Below, one piece after another: positions 51,568 through 62,389 of a stretch of DNA of 64,000 nt. This DNA comes from Chthoniobacterales bacterium. Lineage in GTDB: Bacteria > Verrucomicrobiota > Verrucomicrobiia > Chthoniobacterales > UBA10450. Where the stretch lies: the NCBI GenBank assembly GCA_013821455.1, contig JACDGS010000022.1, forward strand, positions 1 through 64,000, in the 5' to 3' direction. Both the position numbers and the translations under genes were made by a program. The notes below the pieces were generated by a model that made no database searches, was not told where the DNA came from, and worked only from the letters and a program-made list of their open reading frames with translations. Within the stretch, counting starts at the first letter, position 1, and the number at the start of each line of letters is the position of its first letter.

Positions 51568-53742
51568 TTACTTCGTCTCCTTCTGGTCGAGCACGGCGGC
51601 GACGAGCTGCTGCGGGACTTGTTCGAAATGTGACGGCTCCATCGAGTAACTCGAACGGCCTTTGGAAAGTGAGCGGATCGCGGTCGCATACCCGAACATT
51701 TCCGCGAGCGGAACCTCGGCCTGGACCATTGTTAGGTTCCCTTTCACTTCAATGCTGGCGATCTTGCCACGACGACGGTTTAAGTCACCCATGATGTCGC
51801 CCTGATACTCTTCCGGAGTAGCATTCTCTACCTTCATGATCGGCTCGAGTAGGATCGGCTTCGCTTTCTTGAAAGCATCCTTCACCGCAAAAATTGCCGC
51901 GAGCTTAAACGCCATTTCGTTCGAATCGACGTCGTGATAAGAGCCATCGACGATATCGACATTGGCATCGATCACTTGGTAGCCGCCGATAACTCCGTTA
52001 AGCATCGCTTCTTCGATGCCCTTCTTACAGGCCGGGATGTATTCCTTCGGGATGTTACCGCCGACAACCCTATTCTCGACCGTGATACCCTTCCCACGCT
52101 CGTTAGGCTGGACCTTGATAATAACGTGACCGTATTGGCCGCGACCGCCTGATTGCTTGATCAACTTACCTTCGCCATCGGCCGGCGCAGTGATGGTTTC
52201 GCGATAAGCGATCTGCGGCTTACCGGCATTCGCATCGACCTTGAACTCACGCAGCATGCGATCACGAATGATCTCGAGATGTAACTCTCCCATGCCAGCG
52301 ATAATGGTCTGTCCGGTGTCTTCGTGGGTGAAGACTTTGAAGGTAGGATCCTCTTCGGACAAGCGCTGCAAGGCGACACCCATCTTTTCCTGGTCCTGCT
52401 TAGTCTTCGGCTCGATCGCCATGGAGATAACCGGGTCCGGGAAGGATGGTGGCTCGAGGAGGATAGGGAAATCCTCGTCACATAAAGTATCGCCCGTAGT
52501 AATGTTCCTAATGCCGACAATGGCCGCGATATCGCCGGAGTAACAGGTATCAATATCTTCGCGCTTATCCGCCTGAATCTGGATAAGTCGTGAGATACGT
52601 TCGCGCTTGTTTGTCCTGGGGTTATAGACGTTATCGCCCTTACTTAGGGAACCCGAATAGACACGGAAGAAAACAAGCTTCCCGACGAAAGGATCGCTCC
52701 ACAACTTAAAGGCTAAGGAACAAAACTTCCCGTTATCGTCGGTCGGCGCTTCCATCCGTTCATGAGTGTCGGGTTCCATGCCGACCGCAGGCGGAATATC
52801 GAGCGGACCAGGCAGATAATCGATCACCGCATCAACGAGATACTGCACGCCTTTGTTCTTAAAGGCCGAGCCACCAACGACCGGCACGAATTTGTTCGCA
52901 ATCGTCTGCCGGCGAATACCCGCCTTCAGCATTTGCGGCGTAACTTCCTTCTCTTCGAGGACAGCCTCAGCAATCTCGTCGTCGATGTTGGAAATCTGCT
53001 CGACCAAAGTGGCGTAAGCCTTCTCGACCTGTTCTTTATTCTCGTCCGGGATTTCGCGCACTTCGTAGATCGAGCCCATCGAGTCGTCGTCGAGATAGAA
53101 AATCGCCTTGCGATTAACGACGTCGAGTTGGCCCTTGAGGTAATCTTCTTTCCCGAGCGGAATCAGAATCGGCCAGGCATTCGCGGCGAGCTTCTTGTGC
53201 ATCGAGTCGATCGACGCATCGAAATCCGCGCCCACGCGATCCATCTTGTTAATGAACGCGATGCGCGGGACGAGATATTTGTTCGCCTGACGCCAGACAG
53301 TCTCAGATTGAGGCTGCACACCCGCGACCGCGTCGAAAACGGCGATCGCGCCATCGAGCACGCGCAACGACCGCTCCACTTCCGCGGTGAAATCTACGTG
53401 ACCCGGAGTATCGATGATGTTCACGCGCATTTTCAGCCCGTCGAACATCTTGTAAACGCCCGGCTCCGACTTCTGCTGCCACGCGCAAGTGGTCGCGGCG
53501 GACGTGATCGTAATGCCGCGCTCGCGCTCCTGTTCCATCCAATCGGTCACGGTCGTGCCTTCGTGCACTTCGCCGATTTTGTGGATCATGCCGGTGTAAA
53601 AAAGGATGCGCTCGGTCAGAGTCGTTTTGCCGGCGTCGATGTGCGCGGCGATGCCGATGTTCCGCGTTCTCTCGAGCGGGAATTTGCGATCAGGCGAATT
53701 CGGATTCGTGCTCACAGGTTTCTCTAAAGTCGCGGAAGGCAT
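51568..53742 (-). CDS. fusA: elongation factor G
   Basis: [60 protein letters not shown]. Confidence 0.97.
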   Translation of the reverse strand: MPSATLEKPVSTNPNSPDRKFPLERTRNIGIAAHIDAGKTTLTERILFYTGMIHKIGEVHEGTTVTDWMEQERERGITITSAATTCAWQQKSEPGVYKMFDGLKMRVNIIDTPGHVDFTAEVERSLRVLDGAIAVFDAVAGVQPQSETVWRQANKYLVPRIAFINKMDRVGADFDASIDSMHKKLAANAWPILIPLGKEDYLKGQLDVVNRKAIFYLDDDSMGSIYEVREIPDENKEQVEKAYATLVEQISNIDDEIAEAVLEEKEVTPQMLKAGIRRQTIANKFVPVVGGSAFKNKGVQYLVDAVIDYLPGPLDIPPAVGMEPDTHERMEAPTDDNGKFCSLAFKLWSDPFVGKLVFFRVYSGSLSKGDNVYNPRTNKRERISRLIQIQADKREDIDTCYSGDIAAIVGIRNITTGDTLCDEDFPILLEPPSFPDPVISMAIEPKTKQDQEKMGVALQRLSEEDPTFKVFTHEDTGQTIIAGMGELHLEIIRDRMLREFKVDANAGKPQIAYRETITAPADGEGKLIKQSGGRGQYGHVIIKVQPNERGKGITVENRVVGGNIPKEYIPACKKGIEEAMLNGVIGGYQVIDANVDIVDGSYHDVDSNEMAFKLAAIFAVKDAFKKAKPILLEPIMKVENATPEEYQGDIMGDLNRRRGKIASIEVKGNLTMVQAEVPLAEMFGYATAIRSLSKGRSSYSMEPSHFEQVPQQLVAAVLDQKETK

Positions 53743-53753
53743 GACGAAAAATG

Positions 53754-54227
53754 TTACCAGCGGAAATGGGCAAAGGCGCGGTTCGCCTGCGCCATCTTAT
53801 GGGTGTCGTCGCGTTTCTTAATCGCGTTGCCCTGCCCAGCGGCCGCATCGCGCAGCTCATGCGCAAGCGCTTCCGCCATCGGCATACCGCGGCGGTTGTC
53901 GGCGTAAGTCACGATCCAACGCATCGCGAGTGAGACCTGGCGCGAAGCCGTCACTTCCATCGGCACTTGGTAAGTGGCACCGCCGACGCGGCGCGATTTC
54001 ACTTCGAGACGGGGACGCACATTCTCCAGCGCTTTGTTCACGACTTCGAGCGGATCGACCGCGTCGGAACCTTCGCGCGACTTATCGATCGCGGTATAAA
54101 CAATCCGTTCCGCGAGCGACTTCTTGCCGCGCTTCATGACGGTGGAAATCAGGCGCGCGACCGCGGCGCTACCGTAACGCGAATCGACCTTCTCTTCTTT
54201 TTTGTAAGTTCTACGACGACGAGACAT
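53754..54227 (-). CDS. rpsG: 30S ribosomal protein S7
   Basis: [34 protein letters not shown]. Confidence 0.97.
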   Translation of the reverse strand: MSRRRRTYKKEEKVDSRYGSAAVARLISTVMKRGKKSLAERIVYTAIDKSREGSDAVDPLEVVNKALENVRPRLEVKSRRVGGATYQVPMEVTASRQVSLAMRWIVTYADNRRGMPMAEALAHELRDAAAGQGNAIKKRDDTHKMAQANRAFAHFRW

Positions 54228-54267
54228 TTCTGAAATCCTGAAAAACTAAAATGCTGAAAATCTGAAA

Positions 54268-54684
54268 TTACTTCTTCTTCTTTGCGCTCTTGGCATCGGC
54301 CGCTTCGGCACCGGCCTTCGGACGTTTGGCGCCGTACTTGGAACGGCTGCGGCGGCGCCCATCCACGCCTAACGAGTCGAGCGTTCCCCTAACGATGTGA
54401 TAACGCACCCCCGGCAAATCTTTCACGCGCCCACCGCGCACGAGGACGATGGAATGTTCCTGTAAATTGTGACCTTCGCCCGGAATGTAGGCGATGATTT
54501 CCTGGCCGTTCGTTAGGCGAACTTTCGCCACTTTGCGCAAGGCGGAATTCGGCTTCTTCGGCGTGCGCGTCATCACCTGCGTACAGACGCCGCGCCGCTG
54601 CGGACAATTCTTCAGCGCCGGTGATTTTGATTTCACCGAAACCTTCTTTCGTCCCTTGCGAATAAGTTGATTAATCGTTGGCAT
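54268..54684 (-). CDS. rpsL: 30S ribosomal protein S12
   Basis: [67 protein letters not shown]. Confidence 0.97.
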   Translation of the reverse strand: MPTINQLIRKGRKKVSVKSKSPALKNCPQRRGVCTQVMTRTPKKPNSALRKVAKVRLTNGQEIIAYIPGEGHNLQEHSIVLVRGGRVKDLPGVRYHIVRGTLDSLGVDGRRRSRSKYGAKRPKAGAEAADAKSAKKKK

Positions 54685-54911
54685 TTCTATGCATTCCAGC
54701 CGCGAAACCGGGAGGTTTCAGACGACAAAAAAACCGTTCAAGCCGCGTCCACCTGCATCACGCACCTGATACGGAGAGCGCGCAATATAGGAACAAATAT
54801 TTAGGTCGCAAGATTATTTTCCTGCGAGAGATGCAGTTGGGTAGAGGAGCGAGCACAAAGCCTTTCGTCCATTCGTTAGGCGATTAATTTCAGCAGCCGG
54901 TCGCTTGCGTC

Positions 54912-56792
54912 CTATGCACCTGCGAGGGCGATTGCGCCCAGCTCTTCCCAACGCTCGTAAAGTCCGGCGACCTGCGCTCGCGCAGCTTCCAAGGCGACGC
55001 CGAGCTCTGCGTATTCAGCGGCGCTTTTCGGCGGTGTGACGGAGTTGAGTGCTGCTTCCAGCCTAACGACTTCCCTTTCGGCCGCGAGGATGGCGGCCTC
55101 CATGCCTGCGAGTTCGCGTTCTTCTTTCCATTTCAGTTTGCGCGGTTTCCCTGTGGGCTTGGGCAATTCGTTAGGCGCGGTCGCAACTGCAAATGGCGGT
55201 GTCTCCGCGACGGCTCGTTTCTCGAGATAATAATCGTAATTCCCGACCGCGTGCCTAACGACTCCATCGCCTTCGAAAGCTAGAATCGCCGTGCAGACGC
55301 GGTTCAAAAAATAGCGGTCGTGACTAACGACGATGACGTTGCCCCTGAACGCGACGAGCGCTTCTTCGAGCAGCCGGAGCGTCCCGAGATCGAGATCGTT
55401 CGTCGGCTCATCGAGAATGAGGACGTTGCCGCCGCGTTTCAGAATTTTCGCCAGGAGCACGCGGCTGCGTTCGCCGCCGCTGAGCTGGTTGATCTTCGTA
55501 TTGATCCGCTCTTCGGTAAAAAGAAACCGCCGCAAATAACTGCGCAGCGTGATCGACTCCTCCCCCAGCCTAACGAACTCACTCCCCTCGCCCACTTCTT
55601 CGAAAACCGTCTTCGCGTCGTCGAGCAGCAGCCGGTTTTGATCGACGTAATTGATCTCGGTCCGCGCACCGATCTCGACTTCGCCGCGCGTCGGCGCGAT
55701 CTCGCCGAGCATGATTCTCAGCAAGGTCGATTTCCCGAGCCCGTTGCGGCCGACGATCCCGAGCCGTTCGTTAGGCGCGAGATTGAGCGACAGATTTTCG
55801 ATCAACGCCCGGCCGCCGAGTTCCATCGAAACCTTCCGCAGCTCGATCACGCGATTCGCCAGTTTCGGCGCGGGCGGAATGATCAGCTCGACATCAAGCT
55901 CCGCTTCGGGCGTTTCCTGCGCGGCCATCTCAAAATAACGCTCGACCCGATCGACCGATTTCGTCCGCCGCGCGCGCGGCGCTTTGCGCACCCAGGCGAG
56001 TTCGCGTTTAAGAAATTTCTGCCGCTTGTGCTCCTGCATCTCCTCGACCGACGCACGGGCCGCTCGCGCCAAAAGGTAGTCGGTGTAGTTCCCGTCGTAG
56101 CTGTAGAAATCGCCGTGCGATAATTCCACCACCCGAGTCGCGATGCGATCGAGGAAATAGCGATCATGCGTGACGAAAAGACAGGTGCCGGCATAGCGCG
56201 CGAGAAAATCCTCCAGCCATTCGATCGACTCCGTGTCGAGATGGTTCGTCGGTTCGTCGAGAATTAAAAAGTCCGGCCGCGCGAGCAGCGCGCGACAAAG
56301 AGCGACCCGCCGTTTTTCGCCGCCGGACAAAGTCGAGACGATGCGTTCCTCGTTAGGCGCGTGCAGATTCGTGATCAAACTTTTGCTGCGATGCTCGAGA
56401 TTCCAGCCGTCGAAGTGCTCGATCTGTTCGAGCAGTTGTCCGCTGCGCGTACCTTCCGGCGGCGCGGTTTCATATTCCGCTACCAGATCGAGCACGCGCT
56501 GCGCGCCGGCGAGAATGTTCGCATGCACCGTCGCGCTTTCCTCCAGCGCGAACATCTGCGGCATATAGCCCACGACGAGATCGCGCCGGGAATTCATCTC
56601 GCCCGCGTCCGGCAGCAGCACGCCGGCCGCGATCTGGAGAAAGGTCGATTTCCCTGAGCCGTTGCGTCCGACCAGTCCGACGCGTTCGCCTTCGAGAATG
56701 GTGAGCGAAGCGTGATCGAGCACGACCTGATGGCCGAACCTAACAATCAGCTCGGTTGCGCTCGCGATGGCATTGGGAGCGGTCTCCGGCAT
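54912..56792 (-). CDS. ABC-F family ATPase (Uup-like, duplicated ATPase domains)
   Basis: Two Walker A motifs (GRNGSGKST, GRNGLGKST), two LSGGE signatures; C-terminal coiled coil. Confidence 0.88.
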   Translation of the reverse strand: MPETAPNAIASATELIVRFGHQVVLDHASLTILEGERVGLVGRNGSGKSTFLQIAAGVLLPDAGEMNSRRDLVVGYMPQMFALEESATVHANILAGAQRVLDLVAEYETAPPEGTRSGQLLEQIEHFDGWNLEHRSKSLITNLHAPNEERIVSTLSGGEKRRVALCRALLARPDFLILDEPTNHLDTESIEWLEDFLARYAGTCLFVTHDRYFLDRIATRVVELSHGDFYSYDGNYTDYLLARAARASVEEMQEHKRQKFLKRELAWVRKAPRARRTKSVDRVERYFEMAAQETPEAELDVELIIPPAPKLANRVIELRKVSMELGGRALIENLSLNLAPNERLGIVGRNGLGKSTLLRIMLGEIAPTRGEVEIGARTEINYVDQNRLLLDDAKTVFEEVGEGSEFVRLGEESITLRSYLRRFLFTEERINTKINQLSGGERSRVLLAKILKRGGNVLILDEPTNDLDLGTLRLLEEALVAFRGNVIVVSHDRYFLNRVCTAILAFEGDGVVRHAVGNYDYYLEKRAVAETPPFAVATAPNELPKPTGKPRKLKWKEERELAGMEAAILAAEREVVRLEAALNSVTPPKSAAEYAELGVALEAARAQVAGLYERWEELGAIALAGA

Positions 56793-56861
56793 GCGATGAC
56801 ATAGCACAGAGGCTGCGCGCGACCAGATGACAAACGCGCGATTACCTCCAACTTCCCGCGA

Positions 56862-58025
56862 ATGTTTGCGCTCCTGAAAACGGACCCAAATTCCAAGGCG
56901 CGGCGTGGTCGCCTAACGACTGCGCACGGCGTGATCGAGACGCCGGCGTTTATGCCCGTTGGCACTCAGGGGTCGGTCAAAGGCGTGAGCCCGCGTGAGC
57001 TGCGCGCGCTGGAGGCACAGGTGATCCTCGCGAACACCTATCACCTTTTCGTTAGGCCGGGGATGGAGGTGATGCGGCATTTCGGTGGGCTGCACCGCTT
57101 CATGAATTGGGACGGGCCGATTCTCACCGACTCCGGCGGCTACCAGATTTTCTCGCTCGCAAAAATTCGGAAGATCACGGAGGAGGGCGCGCGCTTTCAG
57201 AATCATCTCGATGGCACGCCGACGTTCATCTCGCCGGAGATCGCGATGGAGATTCAGGCGTCGTTAGGCAGCGACATCGCGATGGTGCTGGATGAATGCC
57301 TGCCGTATCCGTGTGATTACGATTATGCCGCGCGGAGTTTGGAGCTGACGGCACGTTGGGCGAAACGGTGCGCTGTAGCGTCCGCTGTCGCAGCGGATAA
57401 CCCGCGCCGATCCGCTGCGACAGCGGACACTACAGGGCGACTCGTGTTTGGCATCGTGCAGGGCGGGACCTTTGAGGATCTGCGGCGGCGGAGCGCAGAG
57501 GCGACGGTGGCCATCGGCTTCGATGGATATGCGATCGGCGGCGTGAGCGTGGGCGAGCCGGAGCCGGAGATGATGCAAGCCGTGGAATGGAGTGAGCCTT
57601 TTTTGCCTAACGACAAGCCGCGTTACGCCATGGGGCTCGGCACTCCGCCACAACTGCTGGAGCTGATCGCACGCGGGGTGGACATGTTCGATTGCGTCCT
57701 CCCAACGCGGCTGGCACGGAATGGAACTGCCTTTACCGCGCGTGGCACTCTGAATCTCAAGAACGCTGAGTTCATCATGGAGAAAGGCCCCATCGAAGAA
57801 GGCTGCGCTTGTCCGGCATGTTCGGAGTTTTCCCGCGGCTATATTCGGCATCTGCTTAAAGCCGAAGAAATCCTCGGGCTGCGTCTAATCACCCTGCACA
57901 ACCTCCACTTCTATCTCGGCCTAACGAAACGCGCCCGCTCCGAAATCGAGGCCGGCACGTTCGACGGTTTCCGCCGCGAGTTCGTGGCCGGCTACCGCTC
58001 CGGGAGTGAGAAAATTCTTGATTAG
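56862..58025 (+). CDS. tgt: queuine tRNA-ribosyltransferase, with in-frame REP-derived insertion
   Basis: RRGRLTTAHGVIETPAFMPVGTQGSVKGVSPRELRALEAQVILANTYHL..LGSDIAMVLDECLPYP..LVFGIVQGG. Confidence 0.95.
   Translation: MFALLKTDPNSKARRGRLTTAHGVIETPAFMPVGTQGSVKGVSPRELRALEAQVILANTYHLFVRPGMEVMRHFGGLHRFMNWDGPILTDSGGYQIFSLAKIRKITEEGARFQNHLDGTPTFISPEIAMEIQASLGSDIAMVLDECLPYPCDYDYAARSLELTARWAKRCAVASAVAADNPRRSAATADTTGRLVFGIVQGGTFEDLRRRSAEATVAIGFDGYAIGGVSVGEPEPEMMQAVEWSEPFLPNDKPRYAMGLGTPPQLLELIARGVDMFDCVLPTRLARNGTAFTARGTLNLKNAEFIMEKGPIEEGCACPACSEFSRGYIRHLLKAEEILGLRLITLHNLHFYLGLTKRARSEIEAGTFDGFRREFVAGYRSGSEKILD
57373..57435. repeat. REP hairpin pair inserted in frame in tgt
   Basis: CTGTAGCGTCCGCTGTCGCAGCGGAT .. 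ATCCGCTGCGACAGCGGACACTACAG; 63 bp = 21 codons encoding a linker between RWAKRC and LVFGIVQGG. Confidence 0.8.
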
Positions 58026-58052
58026 ATTTGGCCAACTGCCTAACCCATAGGC

Positions 58053-58994
58053 ATGAAAACTAGCCAACCGATTCTTCGCTCGTGCCTTGTCGCTCTCTTC
58101 GTCCTCGGCGGATTTTTCCTTTCGCCGGCCTATGGCCAAAATCAGCACGTGCCCAGTCCGAGACAGGACTTTCCTGCCGGCCCTCTTCCAAACGCGCTGG
58201 CCTTCGACGGCAGCAACATCTGGGTGACTAATCAAAACGCCGCGACGGTCACCAAGTTGAGAGCGAGCGATGGCGTGATTCTCGGCACCTTTCCCGTTGG
58301 CGATACCCCTCTCGACATCGTCTTTGATGGGACCAACATCTGGGTGAGTAACTTTTACGGCGGCACCGTGACCGAACTCAGGTCCAGCGACGGCGCAGTC
58401 CTCGGTACCTTCGCCACCGGCAACAACCCGGCCGGTCTGGCCTTTGACGGAACCAATATCCTGGTGGCGAATTACAGCGACTTCACCATCACCAAACTGC
58501 GCGCGAGCGATGGGGCAAACCAGGGGAGTTTCAGCGTCGGCTTCTTTCCCCTCTTTCTCGTGGTCGCCGGGGAGAATCTCTGGCTGACGAACTATCAGAC
58601 CAACACGGTACAGGAAGCCCGTCTGAGCGACGGTGTCGTTCTCGGCACTTTCCCCGTGGGATCGAGCCCACAGGGCATCGCGTTCGATGGGAAAAAGATC
58701 TGGGTGGCAAACATTGGGGAGTCTAACATCACCGTCTTATCAGCGCGGGATGGCAGCCTGATCGAGACGATTCCGACGATCGGATATCCTTACCGCCTCG
58801 TCCAGCTCGGCACCGGCATGTGGGCGACCATATATAACATCAATAAAGTCACGCGCTTCGATACCCGGCTCAAGGGACCGGACCGGACGACGCGGGTAGG
58901 AAACAGTCCTGTCGGCATCACCACGGATGGCAGCTCCATCTGGGTCGCCAATAGTGGCGACGGCACGGTGAGCAAACTCAGCTTCGGGCCTTAG
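58053..58994 (+). CDS. secreted YVTN/NHL-type beta-propeller repeat protein
   Basis: Repeated IWVTNQNAATVTKLRASDGVILGTFPVG units after a signal peptide. Confidence 0.8.
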   Translation: MKTSQPILRSCLVALFVLGGFFLSPAYGQNQHVPSPRQDFPAGPLPNALAFDGSNIWVTNQNAATVTKLRASDGVILGTFPVGDTPLDIVFDGTNIWVSNFYGGTVTELRSSDGAVLGTFATGNNPAGLAFDGTNILVANYSDFTITKLRASDGANQGSFSVGFFPLFLVVAGENLWLTNYQTNTVQEARLSDGVVLGTFPVGSSPQGIAFDGKKIWVANIGESNITVLSARDGSLIETIPTIGYPYRLVQLGTGMWATIYNINKVTRFDTRLKGPDRTTRVGNSPVGITTDGSSIWVANSGDGTVSKLSFGP

Positions 58995-59218
58995 CTTGCG
59001 CGCGCAGAGACGCGGCCTAACGAGCAGGTGTTTGCTCAACCGGACGCGATCCCCAGGGTAAAATCGGCCGCGAATCGCGGACAATTGGCGTATCGCGGCG
59101 AAGGGCGTGCACAGCGAAGCGGCCACAGCCGCGCACGGGGAGTCTTAGACAGGATTGACGAGCTTCCGGGAATCCGTCCCTCTTAAAATCCAGTAAATCC
59201 TGTTAATCCTGTCAAAAG

Positions 59219-60103
59219 TTATTTGCCCGCTTGGGCGACGGGCGCGCTCACGCCTTGCGCGAAGATTTTGTCCAGTGCTTCCAGGGTGTTTTGCGGGCCG
59301 AGATACCCATCTCCGTGGTAGCTGCTCGCCAGGACGTGACCCGCAGCGTCCATCACGACGAGCGAGGGAATGCCGGGGCCGCCGAGCTGCTTGAGGTCGT
59401 TGAAGTTTCCGAGCTGGTCGTAGTCGATTGCGGGCCAGGGCATTTTGTCGTCGTGCATGTAGGTTTCCCAGTTGAAGCGCGAGCGATCGTGGCTGACGAA
59501 GATCAACTCGAACTCCGGATGCTGCGGCGCGACGCGGTGGTAGTATTCGACCAGCTCCGGGGTGAATTTCCGGCAGGGCGGACACCAATGGGCTGAGAAG
59601 TAGAAGGCGATGAGCTTCTTGTTTTCCTCCGTCGCGGGATCGACTGGGGTGATGATGCCGTCGCGGGAGAGGACGAGCTTGCCGGCGAGCGCGGTTAGGA
59701 GCGGTGTGCCCGCGGGAATGCGCGCCGCGGCGGTGGTCTGCGCGCGCTGCGCTTTGATTGTCGCCGTGGCGCTGCGGTAGATTTTTTCGGCCTGCTGTTC
59801 CTGACTCGCGGAAGCGGCGGCGGCGGCCTCGCGCGCAGCCGCGGCGGTGGCGTCGTCCACGCGGTATTGGCCGCTCTCCAAAGCGGTAAGCAGTTGCGGG
59901 CTCGCGCCGGCATCGGCGAGGCTCTTGCGAATGGCCGGATGGAGCGGGTCGAGGACGCGCCGCTCAGTGATCTCATGCAAAACGCTCTCGCTGGAATAAC
60001 CGGACCGCAGCATGAGCGACACCTCTTTCATCGAAAGGGGGCGGAGCGTTCCCGCGGCTGTGGCGGCGAGACTGAGGGCGACGAGGAAAAGGAGAGCGCG
60101 CAT
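59219..60103 (-). CDS. thioredoxin-like (nucleoredoxin/TlpA-type) secreted protein
   Basis: KKLIAFYFSAHWCPPCRKFTPELVEYYHRV. Confidence 0.88.
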   Translation of the reverse strand: MRALLFLVALSLAATAAGTLRPLSMKEVSLMLRSGYSSESVLHEITERRVLDPLHPAIRKSLADAGASPQLLTALESGQYRVDDATAAAAREAAAAASASQEQQAEKIYRSATATIKAQRAQTTAAARIPAGTPLLTALAGKLVLSRDGIITPVDPATEENKKLIAFYFSAHWCPPCRKFTPELVEYYHRVAPQHPEFELIFVSHDRSRFNWETYMHDDKMPWPAIDYDQLGNFNDLKQLGGPGIPSLVVMDAAGHVLASSYHGDGYLGPQNTLEALDKIFAQGVSAPVAQAGK

Positions 60104-60146
60104 GGCTCTTCCCGGAGCATATGATACGCCAGACCTTGCCCCCGCG

Positions 60147-60227
60147 CTGTAGCGTCCGCTGTCCTCAGCGGATTTCCGGGCGACGACATGGTTCGCGCAA
60201 ATGCGCTGGGGACAGCGCACGCTACAG
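60147..60227. repeat. REP pair of the same family as the tgt insert, intergenic
   Basis: CTGTAGCGTCCGCTGTCCTCAGCGGAT .. ATGCGCTGGGGACAGCGCACGCTACAG. Confidence 0.72.
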
Positions 60228-60250
60228 GGAGCAGCCTCCGGTGCCGGACG

Positions 60251-62389
60251 CTATTTTTTCGCGTCGGGGAAATAGCGCGCTAGCAGGTCGCGAAATTCAG
60301 ACTTCGCGGCGGCAGCTTTTTGGGCGAGGTCCCTGGCCGCTTCCGCCTGACCGGTCTGTTGGGCGAAGATCGCGCAGAGCCATTGCCGTTCGGGGACGTT
60401 GGACGCTGCCGCACGAATGAAGGCCGTGGACATGCTGAGAAGCACTTGCGGCGAGAGATTGCGCCAATCAGTCATGACGCTGCCATAGCGAGTCTTCAGC
60501 TCGAACTTTTCCGCGGTCGCGCGGTGGATCGGTCCATCGTAGCGCACGCCGTGGATGTCGGTGACGGCGCCGCCGAAACCGGTGCCGTTGATGTCGCCGA
60601 TCAGTTTCGCCTTCCAGGCAGCGAGCCAGCGCTGGCGCTGTAACTCGTTCGCGCGAGCAGCGCGCAAAACGGTCGATTGCAGCTCCACCTTGTCGAGTGG
60701 CGCGACCGCATTCTCGAATTGGTAGGCGGCGTTATCGTGCTGCGCGGCTGTGAGCGCGGCTTTCCACTTCGGCGTTTCGACGGCCTCGCGAGCTTTGTCT
60801 TCTTCGGCGTGTTGCGCCGCTAGTTGCGCAATCTGTGCGGTGAGTTTCGTCTCCTCATCCGCGAGCTGGAAAGAGAGCGCGCCTTGTGTTTTCAAGTTGC
60901 CCTGGATTTGGTGCAGTTCCCTTAAGAGCGCTTCCGGATCTTTGGCGGCATCCCGCGTTTTTTGCCAGTGTTCATAGCGCTCGAAATCCGCCAGCCTCTC
61001 CTGCGCGAGCGGCTTCGACTGGTTCATCCAGGAAAACTTCGTCGCCGGTTTGAAGTCGCGGAATTTCCTAAAAGCCTCGGCTGCCTGCGCGAACTCGCCG
61101 CTTTCCCAAAGCTGCAGGCCCGCACAGAGATCGACCATCGGTTGAACCTCCGGCGCGCTCACCGCGATCTCGCGAAATAGCGCCTCCGCCGCGCCGTAGT
61201 GTCCGGCTTGGAATTCGCGCCGCGCCGGCGGGATCTGCGCCGCGACATCGACCACCGGCGTCGCCTCCCCATCCGCGACGGCGACTGTCTTGGTTCGCTT
61301 GTCGCCCGGCAGGAGAAAGTGCGAACGCCAATCTGGCAAATGATGCAAACCAACGTAGATCCCGTAGCCCAGGCCGGCGAGCGCGAGGAGCATGCCTGAC
61401 AATGCCAACAACTGCACAGGCAGACTCCAGCGGGCGCGTAATTCCTCATCGCGCGCGATCATGGCGGCGCGCGCCGCCTGCAAATCTCTGATCAATTCCT
61501 TGTAGGAACTGTGACGATCCGCCGGATTGGATTGCAGCATCTTATCGATGACCGCAGCCGTCTGGTCGGACACGTCGGGCACGACTTCTTTCAACTTCGG
61601 CGGGTTGTCCTTCAGCTCTTTCAGCTCCGCCGCCGATTGCGTCTCGACCGAAAAAGTCGGCCGGCCCGCGATGGCGTGAAAAAGCGTTGCACCCAGACTG
61701 TAGAGATCGCTTCGGAAATCTTCCGGCTGCCCCGTGAGGCGCTCCGGCGCGATATAATAAGGAGTGCCCCAGATTTCGCCCTCGGCTTCCGCCTTTTGCT
61801 CAGCGAAAAGAGCGAGCCCGAAATCCACGATCTTCGCCGTCTCCGCGTCGGAGAAGAGGATATTACCGGGCTTGATATCGCGATGGATCAGCCCGGCTTT
61901 GAGCGCGGCCTGCAAGCCCTTTGCAACCTGTAGCCCGACCTCCAGCGTCCGCATTTCCGAGAGATGCTTCTGGTCTTCAATGCGGTCGTCGAGACTGCCG
62001 CGATCGACCAACTCCATCACGACGTAGAACTGCCCGTGATCTTCACCCACCGAAAAAACCTCGACCACATGCGGGTGCTTGATCGAGCCGGTGATGCGCG
62101 CTTCTTTCTGCAGGTTTTCGGTGAAAGACTGGTCGCCCGCGAACTCACGGCGCAACAATTTCAGCGCGACGAAACGATGCAGATTCGTGTCGTGCGCTTT
62201 AAAGACCGAGCCCATCCCCCCAGCCCCGAGAGGCTCCACCACCTTGTAGTTTTCAAACGTGCGCTCGACCCGAACTTGCGCGCCACAACCTGGGCATTCG
62301 ACTTTGCTGAACGGCTCCAGACCGGCCGTTGCGAGAAGGTGCCCGCAACTTGGACAAGCCTGTTCTGGCGCGTCGTCAGTCGAGGACAT
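60251..62389 (-). CDS. Ser/Thr protein kinase with N-terminal zinc ribbon, TM segment and C-terminal extracytoplasmic region
   Basis: CPSCGHLL..CPGCGAQV; GAGGMGSVFKAHDTNLHRFVALKLLR; LIHRDIKPGNILF; KIVDFGLALF; GTPYYIAPE. Confidence 0.93.
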   Translation of the reverse strand: MSSTDDAPEQACPSCGHLLATAGLEPFSKVECPGCGAQVRVERTFENYKVVEPLGAGGMGSVFKAHDTNLHRFVALKLLRREFAGDQSFTENLQKEARITGSIKHPHVVEVFSVGEDHGQFYVVMELVDRGSLDDRIEDQKHLSEMRTLEVGLQVAKGLQAALKAGLIHRDIKPGNILFSDAETAKIVDFGLALFAEQKAEAEGEIWGTPYYIAPERLTGQPEDFRSDLYSLGATLFHAIAGRPTFSVETQSAAELKELKDNPPKLKEVVPDVSDQTAAVIDKMLQSNPADRHSSYKELIRDLQAARAAMIARDEELRARWSLPVQLLALSGMLLALAGLGYGIYVGLHHLPDWRSHFLLPGDKRTKTVAVADGEATPVVDVAAQIPPARREFQAGHYGAAEALFREIAVSAPEVQPMVDLCAGLQLWESGEFAQAAEAFRKFRDFKPATKFSWMNQSKPLAQERLADFERYEHWQKTRDAAKDPEALLRELHQIQGNLKTQGALSFQLADEETKLTAQIAQLAAQHAEEDKAREAVETPKWKAALTAAQHDNAAYQFENAVAPLDKVELQSTVLRAARANELQRQRWLAAWKAKLIGDINGTGFGGAVTDIHGVRYDGPIHRATAEKFELKTRYGSVMTDWRNLSPQVLLSMSTAFIRAAASNVPERQWLCAIFAQQTGQAEAARDLAQKAAAAKSEFRDLLARYFPDAKK

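Noticed and set aside
52762-53727. 321-aa plus-strand ORF
   Set aside because: Antisense to fusA; no protein family resemblance.
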